64,000 nucleotides of DNA from the NCBI GenBank assembly GCA_036747295.1, contig DAIOCN010000001.1, forward strand, positions 124,001 to 188,000, given 5' to 3'. The notes beneath the pieces are model-generated. The model made no database searches. It was not told the DNA's origin and saw only the letters and a program-made list of their open reading frames with translations. Shown here piece by piece: positions 8,825-16,543 of the stretch (positions are counted from its first letter, which is position 1; every line of letters begins with the position of its first letter). The position numbers and the translations under genes were made by a program. This stretch comes from UBA4736 sp002404015. Its GTDB lineage: Bacteria > Chloroflexota > Dormibacteria > Dormibacterales > Dormibacteraceae.

Positions 8825-9331
8825 GTGACCCAGTTCCCGGCCCTCTACGAGCGGGAGTACACGCCGGTCTACCGGACCATCCGGGCGATGGTCCTGGACC
8901 CGGCTGAGGCCGAGGACCTCGCCCAGGAGACCTTCGTCCGCGCCTACCGGGCGCGCTCCCGCTACCGGCCGGACGCGCCCCCCGGAGCCTGGCTGCACAG
9001 GATCGCGGTGAACACCGCGATCTCGCACCTCCGGCGCCGGAAGCTGCAGCGCCTGCTCCCGGTGCGGCTCTACGAGGCGCCGCGCGATCGCGACCACGAG
9101 CGCGCGGAGGCCCGCACCGTAGTCGAGCAGGCGCTGGAGGGGATGAGCCCGCGCTTGGTCGCGGTCGTCGCCATGCACTACGTGCACGGCTACACGCGCG
9201 ACGAGATCGCGGCCGCGATGGGAATCCCGGCCGGAACGGTGGCCAGCAGGATCGCCAAGGCGATCGCGTTGATGAGGAAGAAGATGGAAGGCGGCGACCC
9301 GGTTAGCGAGCCGGCGCGTTCCAGGGTATGA
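8825..9331 (+). CDS. ECF-type RNA polymerase sigma factor
   Basis: About 168 aa. Region 2 contains DPAEAEDLAQETFVRAYRAR, and region 4 contains the helix-turn-helix GYTRDEIAAAMGIPAGTVASRI. There is no region 1 or 3, as expected for group 4 sigma factors, which redirect RNA polymerase to a small regulon in response to a signal. GTG 8825 is the nearest canonical start. CTG 8789, overlapping the upstream TGA as CTGA, would add 12 residues and is also possible. The next gene overlaps by 4 bases and is its likely regulator. Confidence 0.88.
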   Translation: MTQFPALYEREYTPVYRTIRAMVLDPAEAEDLAQETFVRAYRARSRYRPDAPPGAWLHRIAVNTAISHLRRRKLQRLLPVRLYEAPRDRDHERAEARTVVEQALEGMSPRLVAVVAMHYVHGYTRDEIAAAMGIPAGTVASRIAKAIALMRKKMEGGDPVSEPARSRV

Positions 9332-9594
9332 GCGAAGTGCGAGACGAAGACATTCACGGACAGCTGCGGGCCGAGATGGGCGCCTGGCACCCCGAGAGAG
9401 GTGCGGACCTGCGCGATCTGATGCAGCGTGTCGAGCGCGAGGCGATGCGGCCCGTTTTCCTGGCCTCCCTGGCCGGGACGGCCGCCCTGGCGCTGGTGTT
9501 CGTTCTTTGCGTGGCGATCGTCAGCCTGCCCTCTCTCTTCCCGGGCGCCGAGGCGATCAGGGCCCACCTGCTCGGCGTTCCCTCGATCCGCTGA
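9328..9594 (+). CDS. Small single-pass membrane protein, putative anti-sigma factor
   Basis: 88 aa. A charged N-terminal half (~1-45) is followed by one hydrophobic helix (~48-70) and a short outer tail. It overlaps the ECF sigma gene by ATGA, which ties the two together translationally. Position and topology suggest an anti-sigma factor or a sigma-associated sensor. No CHCC zinc-anti-sigma motif is present and there are too few residues for a full anti-sigma domain, so the call rests on context. Confidence 0.6.
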   Translation: MSEVRDEDIHGQLRAEMGAWHPERGADLRDLMQRVEREAMRPVFLASLAGTAALALVFVLCVAIVSLPSLFPGAEAIRAHLLGVPSIR

Positions 9595-9647
9595 CGGGTC
9601 CACGCCAGCATCGAGGCGCTTTCCGGTCGGCCGGCCTGGAGGTCGGT

Positions 9648-10568
9648 CTAGAAGAGCCTCACTTCCTCGCCGATCCCCTGCTCCCGCGCAGCGCTCAGGA
9701 CGGTCGTGGCTGCGGCCAGGTCCCAGAGCGCCAGGCCGTGCGACTCGAAGATGACCGTGCGCTGGCCGGCCTTCACGTCCGCTTTCCCGGCCAGGACGGC
9801 GCCCAGCTCGACCGCGCGGTCGAAGTCGAAGCCGGCCTGCAGCAGGTCGCCGCTCTCCAGCCTCGCCGTCTCCAGCTGGTCCACCACCACCGCGTCAGCG
9901 CTGTTGACCAGCTCGGCCGGCAGCTCGGCCCGGTTCGGAAAGTTGGAGCCCGCCCCCACGACCAGCGCCCCCGGCCTGACCCAGGAGGCCTCGAATACCG
10001 GCTCCGCACTGGGGGTGATGGTGACCACCACGTCGGCGTCGCTGACGGCCGCCTCGGCTGACTCCGCGGGCGTCGCGCCGACCTCCCTCGCGAAGGCCGC
10101 CCTCCGTTCGGGGTCCCGGCCGAACACGCGCAGCTCCCGGATCTCCAGGGCGTGCTTGAGAGCCAGGACCTGGGTGCGCGCCTGCCAGCCGGTCCCGATC
10201 ACGCCGACCGTCTTGGGACCGGGCGGGGTCAGGGACCGGGCGGCGACTCCGGTGGCGGCCCCGGTCCGGAAGGTGCCCATGCGGTCTGCCTCGACAAGAC
10301 CCACCGGCACCCCCTCCAGGTCGTAGACGAGGACCAGGAAACGCGCCTTGCCACCCGCGACGGTGTAGCACTTCAGCCCGGACACGCCGCCGCCCGGCCA
10401 GCTGGCGAACATCACGTTCAGCACGCCGCCAGGCGGAAAGACCCGGCGCCGGGGTTGGTTCTGGGCGTTGCCCTCACCGAGGTCGCGCATCGCGGCCTGG
10501 ACGGCGTCCATAACGAGGTCCATGTCGACGAGCCGCTCGACGTCCGCCTCATGGAGCAGGACTGCCAC
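9648..10568 (-). CDS. Ornithine cyclodeaminase / mu-crystallin family protein
   Basis: About 306 aa. The Rossmann motif VGVIGTGWQARTQV (GxGxxA/G) binds NAD(P). Other family features are the N-terminal RRRVFPPGG and GLKCYTVAGGK segments and the later VVTITPSAEPVFE and VVGAGSNFPNRAEL. Members include ornithine cyclodeaminase, alanine dehydrogenases and ketimine reductases; the substrate cannot be assigned. I use GTG 10568 because the frame upstream runs antisense into hom. There is no clear Shine-Dalgarno. It is divergent from the threonine operon with starts only 18 bases apart, so they probably share a control region. Confidence 0.85.
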   Translation of the reverse strand: MAVLLHEADVERLVDMDLVMDAVQAAMRDLGEGNAQNQPRRRVFPPGGVLNVMFASWPGGGVSGLKCYTVAGGKARFLVLVYDLEGVPVGLVEADRMGTFRTGAATGVAARSLTPPGPKTVGVIGTGWQARTQVLALKHALEIRELRVFGRDPERRAAFAREVGATPAESAEAAVSDADVVVTITPSAEPVFEASWVRPGALVVGAGSNFPNRAELPAELVNSADAVVVDQLETARLESGDLLQAGFDFDRAVELGAVLAGKADVKAGQRTVIFESHGLALWDLAAATTVLSAAREQGIGEEVRLF

Positions 10569-10586
10569 GTCCGTGAGAATAGCGGC

Positions 10587-11882
10587 ATGCAGTCGCCCGG
10601 CTCGCTCCAGATCGGCCTCATCGGGCTTGGCACGGTGGGCTCCCAGGTCGCCGATCGGCTCCTGAACCACCGCGACTCGCTGCGCCGGCGCAGCGGCATG
10701 GACCTGCAGCTGGCGCGCGTGCTCGTCCGCAGCCGCTACACGTCGCGCGCTTTCGCGGTGCCGCCGGACCTCATGACCACAGACCCCGAGGCCATCCTCG
10801 GCGACCCCTCCATCCAGGTCGTAGTCGAGCTGGCGGGCGGCGAGGAGCCGGCCCGGAGCTACCTGGAGAAGGCCCTGCGTGCCCACAAGCACGTCGTGAC
10901 AGCCAACAAGCTCGTGATGGCCAAGCACGGGCCCGCGCTCCTCGAGCTGGCCGGCGAGATGAACGTGGACCTCTACTTCGAGGCTGCCGTGGGTGGCGGC
11001 ATACCGCTGATCAGCACCTTCAAGGTGGACCTGCTCGCCAACGAGATCGAGCGCATCGCGGCCGTGATCAATGGGACGACCAACTTCGTGCTCGGCCGGA
11101 TGGCCGCCGAGGGCCTCGATCTCGCTGCCGCGGTCGCGGAGGCCCAGGCCCTGGGCTACGCCGAGGCGGATCCCAGCGATGACATCGGCGGCTTCGACGC
11201 GGCTTACAAGCTGGCCATCATGGCCTCCATCGGCTTCGGCGCCCGCGTCCACCCCGACAGCGTCTACACCGAAGGCATCGGCGGAGTGGAGGCGGTGGAC
11301 TTCCGGTACGCCCGCGAGCTGGGCTACGAGATCAAGCTGCTGGCGTACGCGGCTCGCGCCGGTTCCCGGATCGAGGCCAGGGTGCATCCCGTCCTGGTCC
11401 CGCACGGGCACCCCCTCGCCGCCGTCGAGGGCAACCACAACGCGGTCTACATCGAGGGCGACCTGGTGGGCCAGGTCCTGCTCCAGGGCCAGGGCGCGGG
11501 CGGCCGGCCCACCGCCTCCTCGGTCGTCGGCGACCTCCTCGACCTGGCCAGCTCGATCCGGCGCCAGGTGCAGACGCGCGTCGCCTTCACCTTCGACCCC
11601 GACATCGAGGTGGTGCCCATGTCCGAGGTGATCGCGCGTGCCTACTTCCGGAGCACCGTCGCCGACCGGCCGGGCGTCCTGGCCGCGATCTTCCAGGTGT
11701 TCGGCGAGGAGGGCGTCAGCATCTCGAGCGCAATCCAGAAGGAGGCCTTCGACGCGGACGGCTCGGCCGAGTTCGTGGTAACGACCCACCCGGCACCCGA
11801 CGCCGCACTCCAGAAGACGCGCGAACGCATCGCCGGGCTCGACTCCGTACGCCGGGTTTCAGCGTTCCTGCGGGTCCTGTAG
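10587..11882 (+). CDS. hom: Homoserine dehydrogenase with C-terminal ACT domain
   Basis: 431 aa, normal length for the ACT-containing class. It reduces aspartate semialdehyde to homoserine in the threonine/methionine branch. The NAD(P)-binding GLIGLGTVGSQVA opens the protein, HVVTANKLVMAKHG and AAVGGGIPLI mark the active-site region, and GYAEADPSDDIGGFDAAYKLAI is the catalytic signature. The last ~80 residues (YFRSTVADRPGVLAAIFQVF) form an ACT domain, which in relatives gives threonine feedback inhibition. It is first of hom-thrC-thrB-lysC. ATG 10587 lacks a clear Shine-Dalgarno. Confidence 0.96.
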   Translation: MQSPGSLQIGLIGLGTVGSQVADRLLNHRDSLRRRSGMDLQLARVLVRSRYTSRAFAVPPDLMTTDPEAILGDPSIQVVVELAGGEEPARSYLEKALRAHKHVVTANKLVMAKHGPALLELAGEMNVDLYFEAAVGGGIPLISTFKVDLLANEIERIAAVINGTTNFVLGRMAAEGLDLAAAVAEAQALGYAEADPSDDIGGFDAAYKLAIMASIGFGARVHPDSVYTEGIGGVEAVDFRYARELGYEIKLLAYAARAGSRIEARVHPVLVPHGHPLAAVEGNHNAVYIEGDLVGQVLLQGQGAGGRPTASSVVGDLLDLASSIRRQVQTRVAFTFDPDIEVVPMSEVIARAYFRSTVADRPGVLAAIFQVFGEEGVSISSAIQKEAFDADGSAEFVVTTHPAPDAALQKTRERIAGLDSVRRVSAFLRVL

Positions 11883-11884
11883 CA

Positions 11885-12928
11885 ATGGGCGTGATTGCCC
11901 GCTATCGGGAGCGCCTCCCGATCACCGACGCCACGCCCCTGGTGGACCTCCAGGAGGGCTCGACGCCGCTGGTGCCCAGCCGCAACATCGGCCCAGCGCT
12001 GGGCTTGAAGCGCCTCTTCTTCAAATACGAGGGTCTGAACCCGACCGGCTCGTTCAAGGACCGCGGCATGGTGGTCGCCGTAGCGAAGGCGATCGAGGCG
12101 GGTCACCGGGTGCTGGTCTGCGCCTCCACCGGCAACACGTCTGCCTCGGCTGCCGCCTACGCGGCCAGCCAGAGGCTGCGGGCGATCGTCGTCGTGCCCG
12201 CCGGCGAGATCGCGATGAACAAGCTGGCGCAGGCGCTCATGTACGGCGCCAAGGTGGTGCAGATCCGGGGCAACTTCGACGCTGCCCTGGCAACGGTCCG
12301 CGAGCTGGCCGAGAACTACCCGGTGGCGCTCGTCAACTCGGTCAACCCCTATCGGATCGAGGGCCAGAAGACCGCCGCCTTCGAGATCGTTGACGTCCTC
12401 GGCGACGCCCCCGACTACCTGGTCCTGCCGGTTGGCAACGCGGGCAACATCACGGCCTACTGGAAGGGCTTCAAGGAGTATCGGGCCGACGACCGCTCCA
12501 CGATCCTGCCGCGCATGGTGGGAGCGCAGGCCGAGGGGGCCGCCCCGATCGTGCACGGACGGGTGGTGGAGAACCCGAGGACGGTGGCGTCCGCGATCAA
12601 GATCGGCAACCCGGCCAGCTGGGAAGGCGCCACCACCGCCCGCGACGAGTCGGGCGGGATGATCGACGCGGTCACCGACACCGAGATCCTCCAGGCCCAG
12701 ATCCGGCTCGCCTCCACCGAGGGCCTCTTCGCGGAGCCGGCCTCGGTGGCGCCGCTGGCGCTTCTCGTGCGCCTGGTGCAGCAGGGCAAGATCGAGCGCG
12801 ACTCGACGACGGTGGTCGTGCTTACCGGGTCGGGCCTCAAGGACCCTGAGGCGGCGCTGGGCAACGTGGAGCCGCCGATCGAGCTGGACGGGGACGCCCG
12901 CTCGCTCGCCAAGGCGCTGAAGCTGTGA
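11885..12928 (+). CDS. thrC: Threonine synthase
   Basis: 347 aa. A PLP enzyme converting O-phosphohomoserine to threonine. The PLP lysine lies in NPTGSFKDRGM near residue 58, followed by CASTGNTSASAAAYAA and the phosphate-binding PVGNAGNI. The size fits the short, bacterial/archaeal class without the plant-type N-terminal extension. It starts two bases after the hom stop codon and overlaps thrB by 4 bases, so the pathway steps are translationally coupled. Confidence 0.96.
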   Translation: MGVIARYRERLPITDATPLVDLQEGSTPLVPSRNIGPALGLKRLFFKYEGLNPTGSFKDRGMVVAVAKAIEAGHRVLVCASTGNTSASAAAYAASQRLRAIVVVPAGEIAMNKLAQALMYGAKVVQIRGNFDAALATVRELAENYPVALVNSVNPYRIEGQKTAAFEIVDVLGDAPDYLVLPVGNAGNITAYWKGFKEYRADDRSTILPRMVGAQAEGAAPIVHGRVVENPRTVASAIKIGNPASWEGATTARDESGGMIDAVTDTEILQAQIRLASTEGLFAEPASVAPLALLVRLVQQGKIERDSTTVVVLTGSGLKDPEAALGNVEPPIELDGDARSLAKALKL

Positions 12929-13728
12929 CCCGGGTCCGGGTGCCCGCCTCGATCGCCAATCTCGGGCCCGGCTTCGACGTGCTGGCCATGGCCGTGGACA
13001 TCTGGCTGGAGGTGGACGCCCGGCCGGCCAAGGTGCCGCAGTGGACCTTCGAGGGGGAGGGGGCCGAGGTCCTGGCGGCCACCCCCAACCCGCTCTCCAG
13101 GCTGCGGATGCGCGGCACGGTGGTCAACGAGATCCCGCTCGGCGTCGGGCTGGGCAGCAGCGCCGCCGCCCGGGTCGCCGCCCAGGCCTTGCTGGGCAAC
13201 TCCGCACCCTGGCTCGCCGCCGCCGAGGAGGAAGGCCACCCCGACAACGCCGCCGCGGCCGCCCTGGGCGGAGTGGTCATGGTGCTCGAGGAGTACGCGC
13301 AGCGGCTGCCCACGCCCGACCTGGAGGTCGCGCTGCTGGTCGCCGACGACCCCCAGCCGACCGAGGCCGCTCGCGCGGCCTTGACCGGCCCGGTTTCCCG
13401 CGCGGACGCCATCTACGACCTGGCCCGCCTGGCGGCGCTGGTCAACTCCCTGCATACGCGCGACTACTCCGTGCTCACCGAGGCGCTCGAGGACCGCCTC
13501 CATCAGCCCCAGCGCCGCCACCTTTACCCCTGGACCGAGGCGGTGATCAGCGCGGCCCTGAGCGCCGGTGGGCTGGGCTCTGCCATCTGCGGCGCGGGCC
13601 CCAGCGTCTTCGCCTTCGCCAGGCGCGGCAGCGGCCACGAGGTGGCCGAGGCGATGGCCAACGCCGCCGAGGGCAAGGGCCGGCCGCTGGTGACCCGCAT
13701 CGCCGACGCCGGGCTGCGGGTCGGATGA
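12925..13728 (+). CDS. thrB: Homoserine kinase
   Basis: 267 aa, short for the family (usually ~300). A GHMP kinase that phosphorylates homoserine with ATP. It begins RVRVPASIANLGPGFDVL, has the ATP loop GVGLGSSAA (73-81), GHPDNAAAAALGG, and the C-terminal SAICGAGPSVFAF. The shortness comes from a compact segment between the first motif and the ATP loop and after it; all catalytic motifs are kept, so I take it as functional. GTG 12925 overlaps the thrC stop by 4 bases and its own stop overlaps lysC by 4. Confidence 0.93.
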   Translation: MTRVRVPASIANLGPGFDVLAMAVDIWLEVDARPAKVPQWTFEGEGAEVLAATPNPLSRLRMRGTVVNEIPLGVGLGSSAAARVAAQALLGNSAPWLAAAEEEGHPDNAAAAALGGVVMVLEEYAQRLPTPDLEVALLVADDPQPTEAARAALTGPVSRADAIYDLARLAALVNSLHTRDYSVLTEALEDRLHQPQRRHLYPWTEAVISAALSAGGLGSAICGAGPSVFAFARRGSGHEVAEAMANAAEGKGRPLVTRIADAGLRVG

Positions 13729-14942
13729 TCGTCCAGAAGTACGGCGGCACCTCGGTCGGCAGCGCGGCTCGCATCCGGCGCGTGTCCGGGCGGATCGCGG
13801 ACACCGTTCGCGGCGGCACCCAGGTGGTGGCCGTCGTCTCCGCGATGGGCCACACCACGGACCGGCTGATCGCCCTGGCGCGCCAGGTCAACGCGGAGCC
13901 GCCGGCCCGCGAGCTCGACATGCTGGTGGCCAACGGCGAGACCATCACCGCGCCGCTGGTCGCCATGTGCCTGCAGGGCATGGGCGTGCCCGCCGTCTCG
14001 CTGACCGGTATGCAGGCCGGGGTGCGCACCAGCGCCCACCACAGCCGGGCGCGGATCCTGGACGTCGATCCCAGGCGCCTCCGGGAAGCCCTCAAGCAGG
14101 GGATGGTGCCGGTCGTGGCCGGCTTCCAGGGGGTGAGCGAGGACCTGGAGATCACCACGCTGGGCCGAGGCGGCTCCGACACCACGGCCGTCGCGCTGGC
14201 GGCCGCGCTGGGCGCCGAGGCCTGCGAGATCTACACGGACGTGGACGGGATCATGACGGCCGACCCCCGCGTCGAGCCCCTCGCGCGCCTGCTGCACTAC
14301 ATCTCCTACGAGGAGATCCTCGAGCTGGCCGCGGTCGGGGCCCGAGTCATGCATCCCCGGGCGGTGGAGATCGGCGAGCTGTACGCGGTGCCCATCCACG
14401 TCCGGTCGTCGTTCCACCGGCGCCCCGGTACGATGATCGTCGCCGACGTGCCGATGGAGGAGAGGAACCGGGTCCGTGGAGTCGCCTTCGAGAAGGAGGT
14501 GGCCAAGGTCACAGTGATTGCCGTGCCCGATAAGCCGGGGATCGCGGCTGCCGTGTTCGAGCCCCTCTCCGAGGCCGGGATCTCGGTGGACGTGATCGTG
14601 CAGAACATCTCGACCGGCGGTCAGACCGACCTCACGTTCACGATCGCCGAGTCGGAGCTCAAGCGGGCCCTGCTCCTGGTCGAGCCGGCCGGCGCGGCCA
14701 TCGGGGCGGGGGGCGTCCACTGCGCGGGCGACCTGGCCAAGATCTCGATCGTCGGAACCGGCATGCTGGGCACCCCCGGCATCGCCGCCCGGATGTTCAG
14801 GACGCTGGCCGGGGAGGGAATCAACATCGAGATGATCAGCACGTCCGAGATCCGGATCACCTGCATCGTCGCTCGCGACAGCGTGGAGAAAGGCGTCCGG
14901 GCCCTTCACAAGGCCTTCGAGCTGGACCAGGACGCGGCGTAA
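13725..14942 (+). CDS. lysC: Aspartate kinase with paired ACT domains
   Basis: 405 aa, the usual size of monofunctional aspartokinases of the LysC alpha/beta type. It phosphorylates aspartate, the entry to Lys, Thr and Met synthesis. Motifs are KYGGTSVG at the N terminus, LGRGGSDTTAVALAAAL, and YTDVDGIMTADPR. Two ACT domains occupy roughly residues 260-405 (IPDKPGIAAAVF-like and IVGTGMLGTPGIAARMF), the known site of Lys/Thr feedback. An internal start for a beta-type subunit is possible but I cannot show one. It overlaps thrB by ATGA. Confidence 0.96.
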   Translation: MIVQKYGGTSVGSAARIRRVSGRIADTVRGGTQVVAVVSAMGHTTDRLIALARQVNAEPPARELDMLVANGETITAPLVAMCLQGMGVPAVSLTGMQAGVRTSAHHSRARILDVDPRRLREALKQGMVPVVAGFQGVSEDLEITTLGRGGSDTTAVALAAALGAEACEIYTDVDGIMTADPRVEPLARLLHYISYEEILELAAVGARVMHPRAVEIGELYAVPIHVRSSFHRRPGTMIVADVPMEERNRVRGVAFEKEVAKVTVIAVPDKPGIAAAVFEPLSEAGISVDVIVQNISTGGQTDLTFTIAESELKRALLLVEPAGAAIGAGGVHCAGDLAKISIVGTGMLGTPGIAARMFRTLAGEGINIEMISTSEIRITCIVARDSVEKGVRALHKAFELDQDAA

Positions 14943-14945
14943 CCG

Positions 14946-15959
14946 GTGCCCGTCAACGTCGCCCTGGTCGGGCCCCAGGGGTCCGGCAAGACCACGCTCT
15001 TCAACGCCCTGACCGCCGGCCGGGGTGCGGACGGCATGGGTATGGTGGACGTGCCGGACGAGCGGCTGGGCCGGCTGGCGGCGGCCGTGAAGCCGAAGAA
15101 GGTGGTCCCGGCCCAGGTTCGGGTGTACGACGCGCCACCCGGCAGCCGGGCCCAGCGCATCGCCGCGGCCCGCGAGGCGGACGTCGTCCTGAAGGTCGTC
15201 CGCTGCTTCGGGCCCGAGCCCGATCCGGCCGGCGACCTGGAGGGCATCGAGCTGGACATGGCCCTCACCGACCTGGCGACCGTCGAGAGGCGGCTGGAGA
15301 TCGTCGAGAAGGAGGTCCGGCTGGGTCGCGCGCTGGACACGGTCGAGCTGGAGGTGCTGCGGCGCGCGAAGGCCCACCTGGACCAGGGCCACGGCCTGCG
15401 CAGCCTGCACCTGGACCGGGAGTCGGCCGAGCATCTGAAGCCGCTCTTCCCGGTCTCCATAAAGCCCGAGGTGGTGATCCCCAACATCGGCGACGACCTG
15501 CTGCCCGACGGCGGTGAGCTCGCCGAGCGGGTGCGCCGCCTGGCCGCCGAGCGAAACAGCCCGACCCTCGTCGTCAGCGCCCAGCTTGAGCTGGAGTTGG
15601 CCGAGCTGGATCCGGCCGACGCGGCCGAGATGCGGGCCACCTATGGACTCGACGCATCGGCGCTGGGCGCCGTTGCCCGGGCGGTCTGGGAGGCGGGAGG
15701 CCTGATCACGTACTTCACGGCCGGCGAACCCGAGGTCAGGGCCTGGCCCTGCGAGCGGGATGCCCCGGCCCCCGTGGCGGCGGGCGTGATCCACTCCGAC
15801 TTCGAGAAGAGCTTCATCCGGGCCGAGGTGACCTCGGTCGACGAGCTGGTCGAGGCCGGCTCCATGGAGGCTCTACGGGCGGCCGGCAAGCTCCGGATCG
15901 AGGGCCGCGAGTACCGGGTCCAGGACGGCGACGTGGTCTTCTTCAGGGTCGGCCGCTAG
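14946..15959 (+). CDS. ychF: YchF-like OBG-family ATPase/GTPase, compact variant
   Basis: 337 aa against ~363 usual. The P-loop GPQGSGKTTLFNAL, the family stretch VVRCFGPEPDPAGDLEGIELDMALTDLATVERRL, and the C-terminal TGS-type domain (SDFEKSFIRAEVTSVDEL ... YRVQDGDVVFFRVG) identify it. The usual NxxE-type specificity motif is PNIGDD here. Where YchF normally has the NYPFCT-type switch I segment and the DIAGLV...GNKFL switch II segment, this protein has short replacements (…GMGMVDVPDERL and VYDAPPGSRAQRI). The starting GTG is three bases after the lysC stop. A ribosome-associated stress role is family knowledge only. Confidence 0.85.
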   Translation: MPVNVALVGPQGSGKTTLFNALTAGRGADGMGMVDVPDERLGRLAAAVKPKKVVPAQVRVYDAPPGSRAQRIAAAREADVVLKVVRCFGPEPDPAGDLEGIELDMALTDLATVERRLEIVEKEVRLGRALDTVELEVLRRAKAHLDQGHGLRSLHLDRESAEHLKPLFPVSIKPEVVIPNIGDDLLPDGGELAERVRRLAAERNSPTLVVSAQLELELAELDPADAAEMRATYGLDASALGAVARAVWEAGGLITYFTAGEPEVRAWPCERDAPAPVAAGVIHSDFEKSFIRAEVTSVDELVEAGSMEALRAAGKLRIEGREYRVQDGDVVFFRVGR

Positions 15960-16013
15960 GGCCCTCCGCCCCAGCTGTGGGCGGCTGGCGGGCCTCAGGC
16001 CGCGACAGCAGGA

Positions 16014-16050
16014 CCCCTCCCTCCGCCCTGCGGGGGGAGGGACAGCTGAC
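16014..16050. terminator. GC-rich hairpin between convergent genes
   Basis: CCTCCCTCCGC pairs with GCGGGGGGAGGG around CCT. It sits between the ends of the YchF-like gene and the minus-strand membrane protein, so it could terminate both. There is no U-run, so the call is weak. Confidence 0.4.
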
Positions 16051-16066
16051 CGCAGTCGGGGACCGG

Positions 16067-16540
16067 CTAGGGCCGGAACTGGCCGATCAGCATTACGACG
16101 CCCAGCAGCACCGTGAGCAGGGCGGCGGCCAGGCTGAGGTATCCGAAGAAGGCGTGCAGGCGCGCCTCGGGCACCGGGTCGGGGATCGCGGGAAGGAGGT
16201 CCTGGGAAGCCCCCGGGAGGGGTGTCGGGGGTACCGCCTGGAGCTCGGGAGCCGAGGCCCCTTCATCGACCGGGGCGGTGAACGGCCGCGGGCTGCCGGC
16301 CCGGCTGCGGGCCTCTGCGATCCGCTTCTGGCGCTCCTCCCGGAGGGAGTCGTAGAGCGACGCGCGAACCCGCGAGCGGGTCCGTAGAACGAACGCCGTG
16401 GCCACCACTCCGATGGCGGCGATCAGGGGGGCGACCCATACAAGCAAAGCTGCCGCATTATCCCGCCAAGGTCCCGCCTTCGACAATCTCCGGAGGCCGC
16501 ACGGAATGGGTGGCTCGGACGTTATTGACGACAGGGACAA
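16067..16540 (-). CDS. Hypothetical two-helix membrane protein
   Basis: Up to 157 aa, not recognised. One hydrophobic helix lies near residues 31-52, followed by a charged stretch rich in Arg/Glu (RVRASLYDSLREERQKRIAEARSR) that may be coiled-coil, a Pro-rich middle, and a second helix near 133-153. TTG 16540 would leave only three bases to the divergent kinase start, so the true start may be the TTG about 19 codons later. No function can be inferred. Confidence 0.6.
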   Translation of the reverse strand: MSLSSITSEPPIPCGLRRLSKAGPWRDNAAALLVWVAPLIAAIGVVATAFVLRTRSRVRASLYDSLREERQKRIAEARSRAGSPRPFTAPVDEGASAPELQAVPPTPLPGASQDLLPAIPDPVPEARLHAFFGYLSLAAALLTVLLGVVMLIGQFRP

Positions 16541-16543
16541 AGG

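Noticed and set aside
9648..11789. 713-aa minus-strand protein including the ornithine cyclodeaminase domain
   Set aside because: Everything before about residue 408 is antisense to hom and shows no family similarity.
13524..15794. Long minus-strand open frame antisense to thrB, lysC and ychF
   Set aside because: Composition-driven frame in high-GC DNA; lacks motifs while the plus strand encodes three complete enzymes.
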